Source of the DNA: an uncultured Porphyromonadaceae bacterium
Lineage (GTDB): Bacteria; Bacteroidota; Bacteroidia; Bacteroidales; Muribaculaceae
DNA length: 64,000 nt
Assembly: GCA_947573485.1 (NCBI GenBank)
Contig: CANPGB010000011.1
Location: forward strand, 24,842 to 88,841
Direction of reading: 5' to 3'
The number at the start of each line of letters is the position of its first letter. Within the stretch, counting starts at the first letter, position 1. The position numbers and the translations under genes are program-made. Positions 34,025 through 43,312 of this stretch are shown here, piece after piece. The notes below the pieces were generated by a model that had not been told where the DNA came from, did not search any database, and worked only from the letters and a program-made list of their open reading frames with translations.

Positions 34025-35686
34025 ATGAAAATACACCATAAATCAGGTCTGATTTTCGGAGCCATGGCGCTTGCGAGCTTAGCGTCGTGCAGCGACGATA
34101 CGAAGTACGACAATCCGTCGGGCGAGACTTATATCTTCACAATCGCCGTGAGCAACGGCGGCTTTACGGGCGCCGAAACCATAAACGGTACTCTCGATGA
34201 GGATACCCGCAGCGTGGAGTTCACCATCCCCGCCGAAACCGACATCGAGGCAGTGCGCTTCACCACCAAGCTCTCGTTGGGCGCCTCGCTCGACAAGGAG
34301 AGCTACGATGTGAGCACGGGCGCCGCCGACATCACCGTTGTCAACAATATGAACAGCAGCGTATATCACGCCACGTTCAATATCCTGCCGGCCACCGAGC
34401 ACCCCATTGTGCGCTCGATAGAGTGTATCGACGACCAGGGTAATACCTGCACGGGCTTTGTGAGCGATGTGACGGGTACTGTATACCTCAACTGCGAGAA
34501 CTCAGCCACGGCTTCGATAACCGCGGTTAATGTGCTTCCTCGCCGCACAAGCTACACTCTCACCGAGAGCACCGACGGCAAGGTTTATGCCTCGAATCCC
34601 GGCAAGATTGAGCTCGACTTCGAGGGCCTTACCACTACCTACGACCTCTCGTTTGCCGGTGTGCCCACCTTCGGTGCAGACTTTGCAAGCGCGCTTGTAT
34701 TCGATAACTCGGCAACGGCCACTATCTGGGCCGACTATGAGGCTGAGAACACCCGCTGGACGCAGTTCGACGGCGAAAACCTCTTCATACTCTCGCGTGA
34801 GGGCGGAACAAATCCGTGCATCATCCGCTGGGACGATGTCAAGGCCGGTTCGCCCGTGAGCCGCCAGCTCGACAAGACGGGTATCTCGGGCGGTACGTTT
34901 GAAATCAGTGCCGGCGGCATTGCCTACGGTCATTTCTACGCCTGCAACCTCACCACAGGCCTCGGCGCCGACCAGCCCCTGAAGATTTATCACTGGGCTG
35001 ATGCCGATGCCACCTGTGAGACCCTCGTTGATTTCTCGGACGACACCAATGTGAAGGGTCGCTGGGGCGATAACTTCAGTGTAACCCTCGACGAGAACGG
35101 CAACGGTTACCTCTGGCTCTTTGCCCACGTGGCAGGTGATGAGGCCGTGCGCTTCCGCGTGGAGAACTTCACAAGCGTATCGGCTGAGCCCGAGAAGCTT
35201 GCGACTCCCTACAGCGTAGGCTACTATGCGTCGATCAACCCTGTTATCGGCGAGGACGGTCTCTATACCCTTACCTCTACCTACCAGCGCACCATACTGC
35301 TTGTAGACCAGAACCTTGAGCTGCTCAACCGCATCGACCCCAAAGAGGGCTGCGAGTTCCCCGTTACCGCCGAGGCCGACGCCCGCGTTATCAACTTCAA
35401 CGGCGAGCGCTATATGCTTACCACCAACTGTTTCTCGTGGAGCTACAACGGCGCGCAGACCCTGCGTGTTTACGACCTCTCGTCTGGCATGAACACCACC
35501 ATGGCGTTCTCCGATTTCAGCGAGGGCAACCACGATGTTCTCTGGAGCTACAGCCTGAGCGGCGGCAAGTGCTCGGCCTTCTCGGCCAACACCGGCGCAG
35601 CTGTGGGCCCCGACGGCAACCTCCGCATAATGGCGGCCGCACCGCGCGCAGGTTTCATACTCTGCGAGGTTCCCAAAAAGAAATAA
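34025..35686 (+). CDS. SusE-position surface lipoprotein (Ig-like N-terminus, propeller-like C-terminus)
   Basis: 553 aa; lipoprotein leader ALASLASCSDD. Residues about 30-125 form a DUF5018/Ig-like segment (FTIAVSNGGFTGAETINGTLDEDTRSVEFTIPAETD); the remainder has repeated WxxFDGENLFILSREGG, GIAYGHFYACN, ENGNGYLWLFAHVAG, GEDGLYTLTSTY elements suggesting a beta-propeller. Proteins here in PULs are surface glycan-binding accessories; no enzyme motif is seen. It lies between SusD and the amidase, 18-21 nt from each, clearly in one operon. Confidence 0.75.
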   Translation: MKIHHKSGLIFGAMALASLASCSDDTKYDNPSGETYIFTIAVSNGGFTGAETINGTLDEDTRSVEFTIPAETDIEAVRFTTKLSLGASLDKESYDVSTGAADITVVNNMNSSVYHATFNILPATEHPIVRSIECIDDQGNTCTGFVSDVTGTVYLNCENSATASITAVNVLPRRTSYTLTESTDGKVYASNPGKIELDFEGLTTTYDLSFAGVPTFGADFASALVFDNSATATIWADYEAENTRWTQFDGENLFILSREGGTNPCIIRWDDVKAGSPVSRQLDKTGISGGTFEISAGGIAYGHFYACNLTTGLGADQPLKIYHWADADATCETLVDFSDDTNVKGRWGDNFSVTLDENGNGYLWLFAHVAGDEAVRFRVENFTSVSAEPEKLATPYSVGYYASINPVIGEDGLYTLTSTYQRTILLVDQNLELLNRIDPKEGCEFPVTAEADARVINFNGERYMLTTNCFSWSYNGAQTLRVYDLSSGMNTTMAFSDFSEGNHDVLWSYSLSGGKCSAFSANTGAAVGPDGNLRIMAAAPRAGFILCEVPKKK

Positions 35687-35704
35687 CCCTAAGACCTATA
35701 TCAC

Positions 35705-38365
35705 ATGAAAAAACTTGCAATCGCGGCTATTACCGGTATGGCACTCGCCATATCGGGAGCCAATGCCCAGAATCTGACGGGCAAGAAAGTGTATATAAAT
35801 CCCGGTCACGGTGGTTTTGAGGCCAGCGCGGGAGTGCGTATCCCCGGCGAGTTTGCCAACGGTTACCGCTCCGACGGTTCGGTGTCAACCGACCGCTGGA
35901 ACCCATCGATTCCTTTCCCCACGGTGTGTGAGGAAGGATGCTGGGAGTCGAAGCACAACCTGTGGCGCGGTCTTGAGCTGCAGCGTCTGCTTGAAAAGGC
36001 CGGAGCCACGGTTAAGATGTCGCGCACCCAGAACCGCCCCGAAGATGACCGTATCCTCCAGGAAATCGGTGAGGAGGCTACCGCATGGGGTGCCGACATG
36101 TTCCTGTCGATCCACTCCAACGGTAACGGTGCCAACTACCTGATGACTATCTTCCGCAGCGCCGACCCCCGTCCCGGTCAGCCCTTCGATATCAATGCCC
36201 CTGACCTGCCCGAGTCGAAAGAAATGGCCCGCACCGGTTGGAAGCATCTGCATGCCAACCCCGTAACCTGCTGGCAGTCGCTCAAAGACCCCTCGAGCCC
36301 CTATGCCGTTGCCGACTCGGCGTTCTACTCCAGCTGGACCGACGGCTATCACCTTGGCGTTCTGCGCAAGCTGTGGGTGCCCGGCTATCTTGCCGAAATC
36401 GCTTTCCACGACTATAAGCCCGAGACACACCGTATGCTCAACGAGGACTATAGCAAAATGGTTGCTTTCCAACTCTTTACTGCTACCTGCGAGTCGCTCG
36501 GCGCAGATCAGCCTTCGGTAGGTGTCATTGCCGGTGCTGCCAAAGACGGCAAGCGCATTTTCCGTGACCCGCTCTTCCTTGGTGCCACCTACGGTGACCA
36601 CGACCAGTACAAGCCTGTGAACGGTGCTACCGTGACCCTCACCGGCAACGGCGTGAACGAGACCTATACCACCGACCAGTACTACAACGGTTTCTTCTTC
36701 TTCCCCGACCTCAAGCCCGGCACCTATCACCTCACTATCGAGGCTGCCGGTTACGACAAGTATGAGGAGGATGTGGAGTGCGTGGCCGCCAAGTGCCAGG
36801 GCCCCATTGCCATGCTCAACGACCCCTCGTATGACCCCGCCACCGACATTGCCCAGCCTAACATCTATGCTTCGGCCCTCAAGGCTCTCGACGGCAACCA
36901 GGTGAGCTTCCTTCTCAACGCCGATGCCACCTCTGTGGCAGTTAACCTGCTCAAAGACGGCAAGGTTGTGAAGACCCTCGACTTCGGCCCCCAGGCCATG
37001 GGTACAGTGACACTCACACTTCCCGACGACGCAGTTGCCGCAGGCGACTACACCTGGTCTGTGACCGCACGTGCCGAGGCACTCACGGGTGAGCCCAAAC
37101 AGTTCTCTGTCAACGGCGACCCTCTGCTTGACATTGCCAATGCGCGCGGCCTCTCGATCGACCGCAATCCTGCCAGCCCCGCTTTCGGCCGCATCTATGT
37201 TACCTCCAATGAGGTTAACGGCAAGAAGGGCGAACGTATGGGCACCGGCGTGTATATTCTTGACCCCACTTTCGCCGATGTCACCGGCCAGGGCAACAAA
37301 CCCTATGCAGGCGGCATAAAATGGAACGGCTCTTCGAGCCCCATGCGCGTAGAGGCAGCTCCCGACGGTCAGGTTTATATCTGCGACTGGACAGACTCTT
37401 CGCTTACCGGAGTCTATGTAATGGATCCCGAGAATCCTCAGGGAGACTTCCGCCCCGTGTTCGGTGGCACCTACACAGACAAGGACGGTATCTATACCAA
37501 CGGCAGCGAGTTCCTCCATGGTTCAATAGCAGATATGTGCGTTACCGGCACCGGCGCCGACACCAAGCTCTACACTCTTGACGAGGACCACACAACCGTA
37601 GCCACCGGCACACCCAGCGACAAGGGTTTCGTGCTCCGCTACGACATCGGCGCCACCACCGAGCCCTGGACAAAAGCTCCCGACAAGACTTATGGCAACT
37701 GCGGCGGCAAGCTCGCCAACATCAACCAGTCGATAGCCCCCGACGGCCACGGCGGTATCTGGGTAGGCCATAACCGCGACACCAACTCCGAGCAGTATCC
37801 TTCGGCTCTGCACTTCAACGCAGCAGGCGAGTGGGATTACACTTGCGGTGATGCGAATATCTTCAAGAGCTCGACACCTCTCGGTGCACTGGGCGTGAAT
37901 AACGACGGTTCGCTTGTTGCCGTTGCCGGCAAGACCGACATACGCATTGCCGAGGCTACCTACGATGCAGCCGGCAAGCCCACCCTCACTCTCAAATATG
38001 TGATTGGCTCGACCTACGGCGCTCGTCCCTTCGCTGTAGACTTCGACGCAGCCGATAACGTGTATGTCGCTTTCAACGACAATGGCGGTGGTGTAGGCGC
38101 CTGGGCTCTGCCTAAGGAGAACAACGAGTTCACCACCCTTGCCAACGAGCCCGTGAAGGTAGCAGCCGGTGTCTTCGAGAGCACCGTTGCCGACCACAAG
38201 ATTTTCTTCGACGGCACAACGTTCACTGCCGGTGGCGAACTTATCGAAATCTACACCGCATCGGGTGTGAAGGTAGCCCAGGGCTACACTGTTGATGCAA
38301 GCGGTCTTGCATCGGGTGTATACATTGCCCGCGCAGGCAAGCAGTCGATAAAAGTTATCAAATAA
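35705..38365 (+). CDS. secreted N-acetylmuramoyl-L-alanine amidase fused to a beta-propeller, type IX sorting tail
   Basis: 886 aa; signal peptide MKKLAIAAITGMALAISGANA. Amidase_3 domain (about 25-260) with Zn ligands His35 (INPGHGG), Glu81 (CWESKHN) and His137 (FLSIHSNGNG) and catalytic Glu231 (GYLAEIAFHDYKPE). It would cut the bond between MurNAc and the stem peptide. Next a carboxypeptidase-regulatory-like domain (about 300-370), an Ig-like segment (NIYASALKALDGNQVSFLL), then an NHL/propeller region (about 490-810: ARGLSIDRNPASPAFGRIYV) and a C-terminal sorting tail (LIEIYTASGVKVAQ...SGVYIARAGKQSIKVIK). The last ~500 residues are paralogous to the two next proteins. Confidence 0.88.
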   Translation: MKKLAIAAITGMALAISGANAQNLTGKKVYINPGHGGFEASAGVRIPGEFANGYRSDGSVSTDRWNPSIPFPTVCEEGCWESKHNLWRGLELQRLLEKAGATVKMSRTQNRPEDDRILQEIGEEATAWGADMFLSIHSNGNGANYLMTIFRSADPRPGQPFDINAPDLPESKEMARTGWKHLHANPVTCWQSLKDPSSPYAVADSAFYSSWTDGYHLGVLRKLWVPGYLAEIAFHDYKPETHRMLNEDYSKMVAFQLFTATCESLGADQPSVGVIAGAAKDGKRIFRDPLFLGATYGDHDQYKPVNGATVTLTGNGVNETYTTDQYYNGFFFFPDLKPGTYHLTIEAAGYDKYEEDVECVAAKCQGPIAMLNDPSYDPATDIAQPNIYASALKALDGNQVSFLLNADATSVAVNLLKDGKVVKTLDFGPQAMGTVTLTLPDDAVAAGDYTWSVTARAEALTGEPKQFSVNGDPLLDIANARGLSIDRNPASPAFGRIYVTSNEVNGKKGERMGTGVYILDPTFADVTGQGNKPYAGGIKWNGSSSPMRVEAAPDGQVYICDWTDSSLTGVYVMDPENPQGDFRPVFGGTYTDKDGIYTNGSEFLHGSIADMCVTGTGADTKLYTLDEDHTTVATGTPSDKGFVLRYDIGATTEPWTKAPDKTYGNCGGKLANINQSIAPDGHGGIWVGHNRDTNSEQYPSALHFNAAGEWDYTCGDANIFKSSTPLGALGVNNDGSLVAVAGKTDIRIAEATYDAAGKPTLTLKYVIGSTYGARPFAVDFDAADNVYVAFNDNGGGVGAWALPKENNEFTTLANEPVKVAAGVFESTVADHKIFFDGTTFTAGGELIEIYTASGVKVAQGYTVDASGLASGVYIARAGKQSIKVIK

Positions 38366-38380
38366 AACAGCTCCCTTTCG

Positions 38381-38417
38381 GGTGCGCCGCCCGCCTCAGC
38401 GGGTAGGGCGGTGCACC
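38381..38417 (+). other. intra-operon hairpin after the amidase gene
   Basis: Arms GGTGCGCCGCCC and GGGCGGTGCACC pair with one G-U, loop of 13 nt. It fills much of the 82-bp gap. No T-run, so attenuation or mRNA processing is more likely than full termination. Confidence 0.6.
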
Positions 38418-38447
38418 TGATTCCAACCATTAAAGTCACTTTTTCTC

Positions 38448-39956
38448 TTGATGAAAAAATTTTTACTTCTAAGTGCCGCCGCCGGTCTTAACCTTGCCGC
38501 CGTGGCAGCCGTGCCCAATATCTATGTGCTTGGATTCACAGCCGAACGGACGGGTGCCGAGCTCAGCTGCTCGTATAAACTCAATACCGAGGCTACGGCA
38601 GGTGTCTCTATCGAACTTGTGCAGGACGGCGAGGCCGTGGCTACCTACAGCGAAGGTATCCCCGGGGCAGCCGGTGAGAACAGCTGCACAGTGACAATTC
38701 CCGGCGATATTTCGGGCGTCTTCACCATACGCCTTACCGCTACGGGCGAGTCGACTGCCGAGCAGACCGAGGCATGGGCATCGCCCGCCACCGACGACGA
38801 GCTTTTCAGTTGGTCGCGAGCCCGCGGTATCGCTGTTGACAATGACCCTGAAAGCCCCTACTACGGCAACCTCTATATTTGCGGCACTACCGGCACCGGG
38901 TTCGCCAACTACAATTACAGAGGTATTTTTATCTATAACTACCTGCTTGAGCGCACCAATCCTACTGTTGTGGGTTATACGGGCGGCATCGCTTACAGCG
39001 GCAACTCGTCGCCTCTGCGTGTTACAGTAGATGAGAACCATAATGTGGTAATCTGCGACTGGACAAGCGGCACACGAGCAGCTGCAGTGATGAATCCGGG
39101 CGAGCCGACAGCCGACTTCGAGAAGCTTCTCGTTGGCAGTGTCGACGGCGTTACGACCAACGCGGCCATTTCGTGCGCCTCTATAACGGGCACCGATGAG
39201 GAGCGCGTACTCTGGACGATAGATGAGGCATATAACGGCGGCCGCGGCGTGCTTGGCTATAAGATAGGCGACCGCACGACCCCCTGGCCCGGAGCTCCTA
39301 CCTACGATTACGGAAATTTGGACGGTCTTCTTAAAGATGAGACCGGCTGTATAATCTCCGACAAGCGCGGCGGCCTCTGGGTATCGCAGTGCACCAAACC
39401 TTTTATAATGCACATGACCGCCGAGGGCACTGTTGACTATCAGAGCCCCTCCGACCTTATCAGCATCACCAACAAGGGCGGTATAGCAACCGATAACAGC
39501 GGTTCGCGCCTGCTTGTAGGCACCACCGACAAGGTTGTGGTATTTGATGTGAACTTCGAAGATGAAATCACCCTCACAGAGAGCGGTTCTGTTACCGTGC
39601 CTGTTACCGACAATCTCTGGCAGGTGGCTATCGACGGTGGCGACAACATCTATGCAATCGGTCAACTCTCAACCGGAGCGAACAATGGCATATCGGTAAG
39701 CGCTCTGCCCAAGGAGGATAACTCTTTTGTTGCCGAGCTTCCGTTAGAGATAAAGGTTCCGACGGGCGCACTCCTCACCGCCGCCGAGCCCGAGTTCAAC
39801 TATGACGGTCGTACAATAAGCTGCAGCGAGCCCGCATCGCTCTACACCGCAAGCGGCGCCCTGCTAGCCCGCGGCACCACAATCGATACCTCGGCACTCA
39901 GTGCAGGCGTATACATTGCACGTTCTTCAAACAACTATATCAAAATAATAAAGTAA
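38448..39956 (+). CDS. secreted beta-propeller protein with type IX sorting tail (paralogue 1)
   Basis: 502 aa. Signal peptide (MMKKFLLLSAAAGLNLAAVAA). An Ig-like domain (NIYVLGFTAERTGAELSCSYKLNTEA) is followed by the propeller (ARGIAVDNDPESPYYGNLYICG, GYTGGIAYSGNSSPLRVTVDENHNVVICDW, GIATDNSGSRLLVGTTDKVVVFD) and tail (PASLYTASGALLARGTTIDTSALSAGVYIARSSNNYIKIIK region). The domain order equals the C-terminal half of the amidase protein, minus the enzyme. Probably a surface glycan-binding or structural partner; no catalytic motif seen. 28 nt before its own paralogue. Confidence 0.8.
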   Translation: MMKKFLLLSAAAGLNLAAVAAVPNIYVLGFTAERTGAELSCSYKLNTEATAGVSIELVQDGEAVATYSEGIPGAAGENSCTVTIPGDISGVFTIRLTATGESTAEQTEAWASPATDDELFSWSRARGIAVDNDPESPYYGNLYICGTTGTGFANYNYRGIFIYNYLLERTNPTVVGYTGGIAYSGNSSPLRVTVDENHNVVICDWTSGTRAAAVMNPGEPTADFEKLLVGSVDGVTTNAAISCASITGTDEERVLWTIDEAYNGGRGVLGYKIGDRTTPWPGAPTYDYGNLDGLLKDETGCIISDKRGGLWVSQCTKPFIMHMTAEGTVDYQSPSDLISITNKGGIATDNSGSRLLVGTTDKVVVFDVNFEDEITLTESGSVTVPVTDNLWQVAIDGGDNIYAIGQLSTGANNGISVSALPKEDNSFVAELPLEIKVPTGALLTAAEPEFNYDGRTISCSEPASLYTASGALLARGTTIDTSALSAGVYIARSSNNYIKIIK

Positions 39957-39984
39957 CTATTAACCCTTTAACTAAACCAACACC

Positions 39985-41544
39985 ATGAAGAAAGTTTTAC
40001 TTCCCTTGGCAGCCTTGCTGCTGGGCGCCGCTCCGGCAATGGCCGGTGCCAATGTTTATGCTTCGGCACTGAAGGCAGAAAACGGCAAAATCAGCTTTAT
40101 CCTCAACGATGACGCTACCGCAGTAACCCTCAACATCCTCAAAGACGGCAAGATTGTAGCCACCGCCGCACTCGGCGCGGGCAGCAAGGGCCTCAACACC
40201 GTAGACATCCCCGAAATCGAAGCCGAAGCCGGCACCTACAACTGGTCGCTTACCGCATCGGCAGCCGCTATCACCGAGGTTACACGCCTCACCGACGGCA
40301 CCGACACCAACCTTCAGACCTCTTCGGCCCGCGGTATAGCAGTGGATAATCACCCTGCAAGCCCCGCGTTCGGTAATATCTATGCTGTCAGCCCGGCAAC
40401 ACCCGGTCAGGCAGGTGCCCGCACAGAACCCGGTCTCTACGCTTTCAATGCGGCTCTCGCTCCGATCAATGAAACCGCATATACCGGCGGCCTGGATTTG
40501 GAAACAGGCTCTTCGTCGACACCTAACAACGTGGCTGTAGCCGATAACGGCGATGTATTCATCTGCGTGTGGGGTGACCCGCAGGGCGGTGTTTACTGGC
40601 TCAGCCCGGAAGACCTCTCTGCCAACTGGACCTCAGTATTCGCCGAAGGCGAGCGTAACGACGACGGTCTCGTGACAATCGACGGCGTGGACATCCACGG
40701 TTCAGTTCAGGATCTCGCTCTCTACGGCAGCGGTGATGCGCGCATGCTCTATACCTCCGACGAGGATATGCACGGCACTGCCGGCGACATCATGGCCTAT
40801 AACATCGGCACCCTCGCCACTCCCTGGGCCAAGGCTCCTACAGCCGACTGGGGTCACCCCGACGGCTATGTAAACGCTAACCACCGCCTTGCCTCTGACG
40901 GCCGCGGCGGTCTGTGGCTCTCGCAGTACCGCTGGCAGGAATCGGCAGCCAATGCCTGCGTATATCACCTCAACGACAAGGGAGAGCTCGACTTCCAGAC
41001 CGGCGACAAGAGCGTGTTCCTCGGCTCGACTATCGTAGGCGCCATGGGCGTAAATGCCGACGGCAGCCTTATGTGTGTAGCCGGTGGTGATACGGGCCTC
41101 AGCTTCACTGTTGCTTCGATAGCATTCGGCGAGGACGGAATTCCTGCGCTCACCAAGCTCTATGATGTAACGCTTGAGGCTCCCTATACCGGAAAACGCC
41201 CCTTCGACGTAGCTTTCGACGCTGCCGACAACCTCTACATTGTGTTCAACAATGCCGACCAGGCCGGTGGTATCGCCGCATGGGCACTCCCGAAAGAGAA
41301 GAACGAATATACCACCCCCGCCAACTCGACAATCGATCTCGAAGGCTCGTCGAGCGTTGCCTCGCAGATTGCAGCCGCTGAAATTGACTATGCAGGCGGT
41401 ATAATCACCGCAGAGCAGGGTGCCGCAGTTTACAGCGCTACCGGCGCCAAGGTTGCCGAAGGTACCACTATCGACACCACGGGCTGGGGCCACGGCGTAT
41501 ATATCGTACGCAGCGGCGCCGCCACTCTCAAGATTTCAAAATAA
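39985..41544 (+). CDS. secreted beta-propeller protein with type IX sorting tail (paralogue 2)
   Basis: 519 aa. Signal peptide MKKVLLPLAALLLGAAPAMAGA. Ig-like start NVYASALKAENGKISFILNDDATAVTLNILKDGKIVAT is closer to the amidase protein's segment than to paralogue 1. Propeller motifs ARGIAVDNHPASPAFGNIYAV, VYWLSPEDLSANWTSVF, ASDGRGGLWLSQYRW, RPFDVAFDAADNLYIVFNNADQ; tail AVYSATGAKVAEGTTIDTTGWGHGVYIVRSGAATLKISK. Same inferred accessory role. High amino-acid similarity of all three points to tandem duplication within the locus. Confidence 0.8.
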   Translation: MKKVLLPLAALLLGAAPAMAGANVYASALKAENGKISFILNDDATAVTLNILKDGKIVATAALGAGSKGLNTVDIPEIEAEAGTYNWSLTASAAAITEVTRLTDGTDTNLQTSSARGIAVDNHPASPAFGNIYAVSPATPGQAGARTEPGLYAFNAALAPINETAYTGGLDLETGSSSTPNNVAVADNGDVFICVWGDPQGGVYWLSPEDLSANWTSVFAEGERNDDGLVTIDGVDIHGSVQDLALYGSGDARMLYTSDEDMHGTAGDIMAYNIGTLATPWAKAPTADWGHPDGYVNANHRLASDGRGGLWLSQYRWQESAANACVYHLNDKGELDFQTGDKSVFLGSTIVGAMGVNADGSLMCVAGGDTGLSFTVASIAFGEDGIPALTKLYDVTLEAPYTGKRPFDVAFDAADNLYIVFNNADQAGGIAAWALPKEKNEYTTPANSTIDLEGSSSVASQIAAAEIDYAGGIITAEQGAAVYSATGAKVAEGTTIDTTGWGHGVYIVRSGAATLKISK

Positions 41545-41563
41545 TAAGCGATAATTAGACCAA

Positions 41564-41597
41564 GAGGCGGTGCGCCGTGCCACCGGCACACCGCCTC
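41564..41597 (+). other. intra-operon hairpin before the GHL10 gene
   Basis: Arms GAGGCGGTGCGCCG and CGGCACACCGCCTC form a 14-bp stem (one G-U) with loop TGCCAC. It resembles the hairpin at 38381-38417 in sequence and has no T-run. Confidence 0.6.
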
Positions 41598-41618
41598 ACT
41601 AACCCTCTCCTGATACTG

Positions 41619-43175
41619 ATGAATATAAAACGACTAAATATGCTTGCCCCGATAATACTCGCCGCAGCTCTTCTTGCCTCGTGTGGAGGTGACGAACCTA
41701 CCCCCTCGCCCACTCCAACTCCCGACCCGGAGCCGGTTGTACCTGTGAATCCGACTCCTGATGAACCCACGATAGTTACCTACACCATGCCCGACAAAGA
41801 AATACGCGGCATATGGGTTGCGACTGTAGGCCGTATGGACTGGCCTAAAGCCAACGTGGAAAAAATACAGAAAGAGGAATTTACATCTTACCTCGATAAA
41901 TTTGAAAAATATAACGCCAACGCCGTGATAATGCAGATACGGCCTTGTGCAGATGCTTTCTATAACTCTCCGCTCGAGCCCTGGAGCGAATATATCACGG
42001 GCAAACAAGGCAATGACCCCGGCTACGATGTGCTTGGCTGGATGATAGAGGAGACTCACAAGCGCGGCATGGAGTTCCACGCATGGATGAACCCCTACCG
42101 CATATCGAACAGCGCGACATCGTTTGCCACCAGCGGTGCTGCCAACCACCCTGCCAAGGTACACCCCGAGTGGACCATGAATTACGACAACCTTCTGATG
42201 TACCGCCCGGCACTCCCCGAGGTGAAAGACCTTCTTGTGGCGGTAATCGACGATCTTATATCGAAATATGACGTTGACGGCATCCACTTCGACGATTATT
42301 TCTACCCTTACCCGAAGTCGGGCGTCGCTATCGACGATGCCGCCGACTATGCCAAATATGGCGCGGGCTACAGCAATGTGGGCGACTTCAGGCGTGCGCA
42401 GGTCAATGATGTGATAGAGCGCATCCACAATCTCTTGGTGCAGAAAGCGCCGGGCGTGGTATTCTCGATTGCGCCTTTCGGCATATGGCGTAACCGCGCG
42501 AGCGACCCTGTTTACGGGTCGGATTCGAGCGGTCTGCAGAACTACGACGACCTCTATGCCGACGTTCGTCTGTGGTGCCAGAAGGGGTGGATTGATCTCG
42601 TAGTGCCTCAGCTCTACAACTCCACCTCCAACATCGCCATGAACTACACGAAGATGTGCCAGTGGTGGGATACCAACCATTTTGAGGCAGCCTATGCCGT
42701 GGGCCACGCACTCTACCGCTTCGGTGTTCCTGCCGAGGGTGCTCCTTACCAGACCCTCGACCAGCTGAGCGAGCAGTTCCGCATATCTCGTGCGACGTCG
42801 TCAATAGGCAGCTTCCTCTTCAACGCCACCTGCTTCAACGAGAACAAAATCAATATTCTGAGCCGCCTGCAGCAGATGTATGCCGAGAAGGCGCTGATAC
42901 CCGAAATGGGCCGCGAGAGCGTTGCCGCACCTGCCGAAGTGAGCGGCCAGGCCGCCGAGGGGCGCACCATAAGCTGGGCGTCGCAGGGCGAGGGTATGCG
43001 CTATGCCGTGTATACCGTGAAGCCGTCGTCGACTGAGGGCGTGTACAAGGCTTCGCTCACGGCTCTTGTAAACGAGCCTACTTGGACGGCGACGAAGGCA
43101 GGCAGCTATGCTATATCGGCGGTGAACCGCGATAATAAGGAATCGGCACTCACACAACCCATAAAGGTAGATTAG
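41619..43175 (+). CDS. GHL10 (DUF187) family glycosidase lipoprotein, DigH/YngK-like
   Basis: 518 aa from the ATG at 41619, chosen since it gives a lipoprotein leader (LLASCGGDE) followed by a Pro-rich linker. A TIM-barrel GHL10 domain spans about residues 60-410: IRGIWVATVGRMDWP, NAVIMQIRPCADAFY, GMEFHAWMNPYRI, VDGIHFDDYFYPYP, WIDLVVPQLYN. A fibronectin-like domain closes the protein. E. coli DigH (YddW) of this family cleaves peptide-free (denuded) peptidoglycan strands. Placed in an operon with an amidase that makes such strands, it probably completes peptidoglycan breakdown at the surface (inference). Confidence 0.86.
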   Translation: MNIKRLNMLAPIILAAALLASCGGDEPTPSPTPTPDPEPVVPVNPTPDEPTIVTYTMPDKEIRGIWVATVGRMDWPKANVEKIQKEEFTSYLDKFEKYNANAVIMQIRPCADAFYNSPLEPWSEYITGKQGNDPGYDVLGWMIEETHKRGMEFHAWMNPYRISNSATSFATSGAANHPAKVHPEWTMNYDNLLMYRPALPEVKDLLVAVIDDLISKYDVDGIHFDDYFYPYPKSGVAIDDAADYAKYGAGYSNVGDFRRAQVNDVIERIHNLLVQKAPGVVFSIAPFGIWRNRASDPVYGSDSSGLQNYDDLYADVRLWCQKGWIDLVVPQLYNSTSNIAMNYTKMCQWWDTNHFEAAYAVGHALYRFGVPAEGAPYQTLDQLSEQFRISRATSSIGSFLFNATCFNENKINILSRLQQMYAEKALIPEMGRESVAAPAEVSGQAAEGRTISWASQGEGMRYAVYTVKPSSTEGVYKASLTALVNEPTWTATKAGSYAISAVNRDNKESALTQPIKVD

Positions 43176-43227
43176 ACTCTAAAAGGTAGATTAGTAATTG
43201 GGTTTTGACACTCTCCTCCAAAGCAGA

Positions 43228-43279
43228 CCGCCCCGGCAAGTGATTGTCGGGGCGGCTTATACTCCGGGCTGAAGCCCGG
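43228..43279. terminator. hairpins between the convergent PUL and oxalate operons
   Basis: CCGCCCCGGCAA/TTGTCGGGGCGG (43228-43255) and the small palindrome CCGGGCTGAAGCCCGG (43264-43279). T-runs are short; together they are the likely end of both transcripts. Confidence 0.5.
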
Positions 43280-43312
43280 GTCAGGATACAAATTTATTTT
43301 AAAGCGCTATAC

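Noticed and set aside
35885..37519. 544-aa antisense frame opposite the amidase gene
   Set aside because: Shadow frame; composition typical of antisense translations and no conserved motif.
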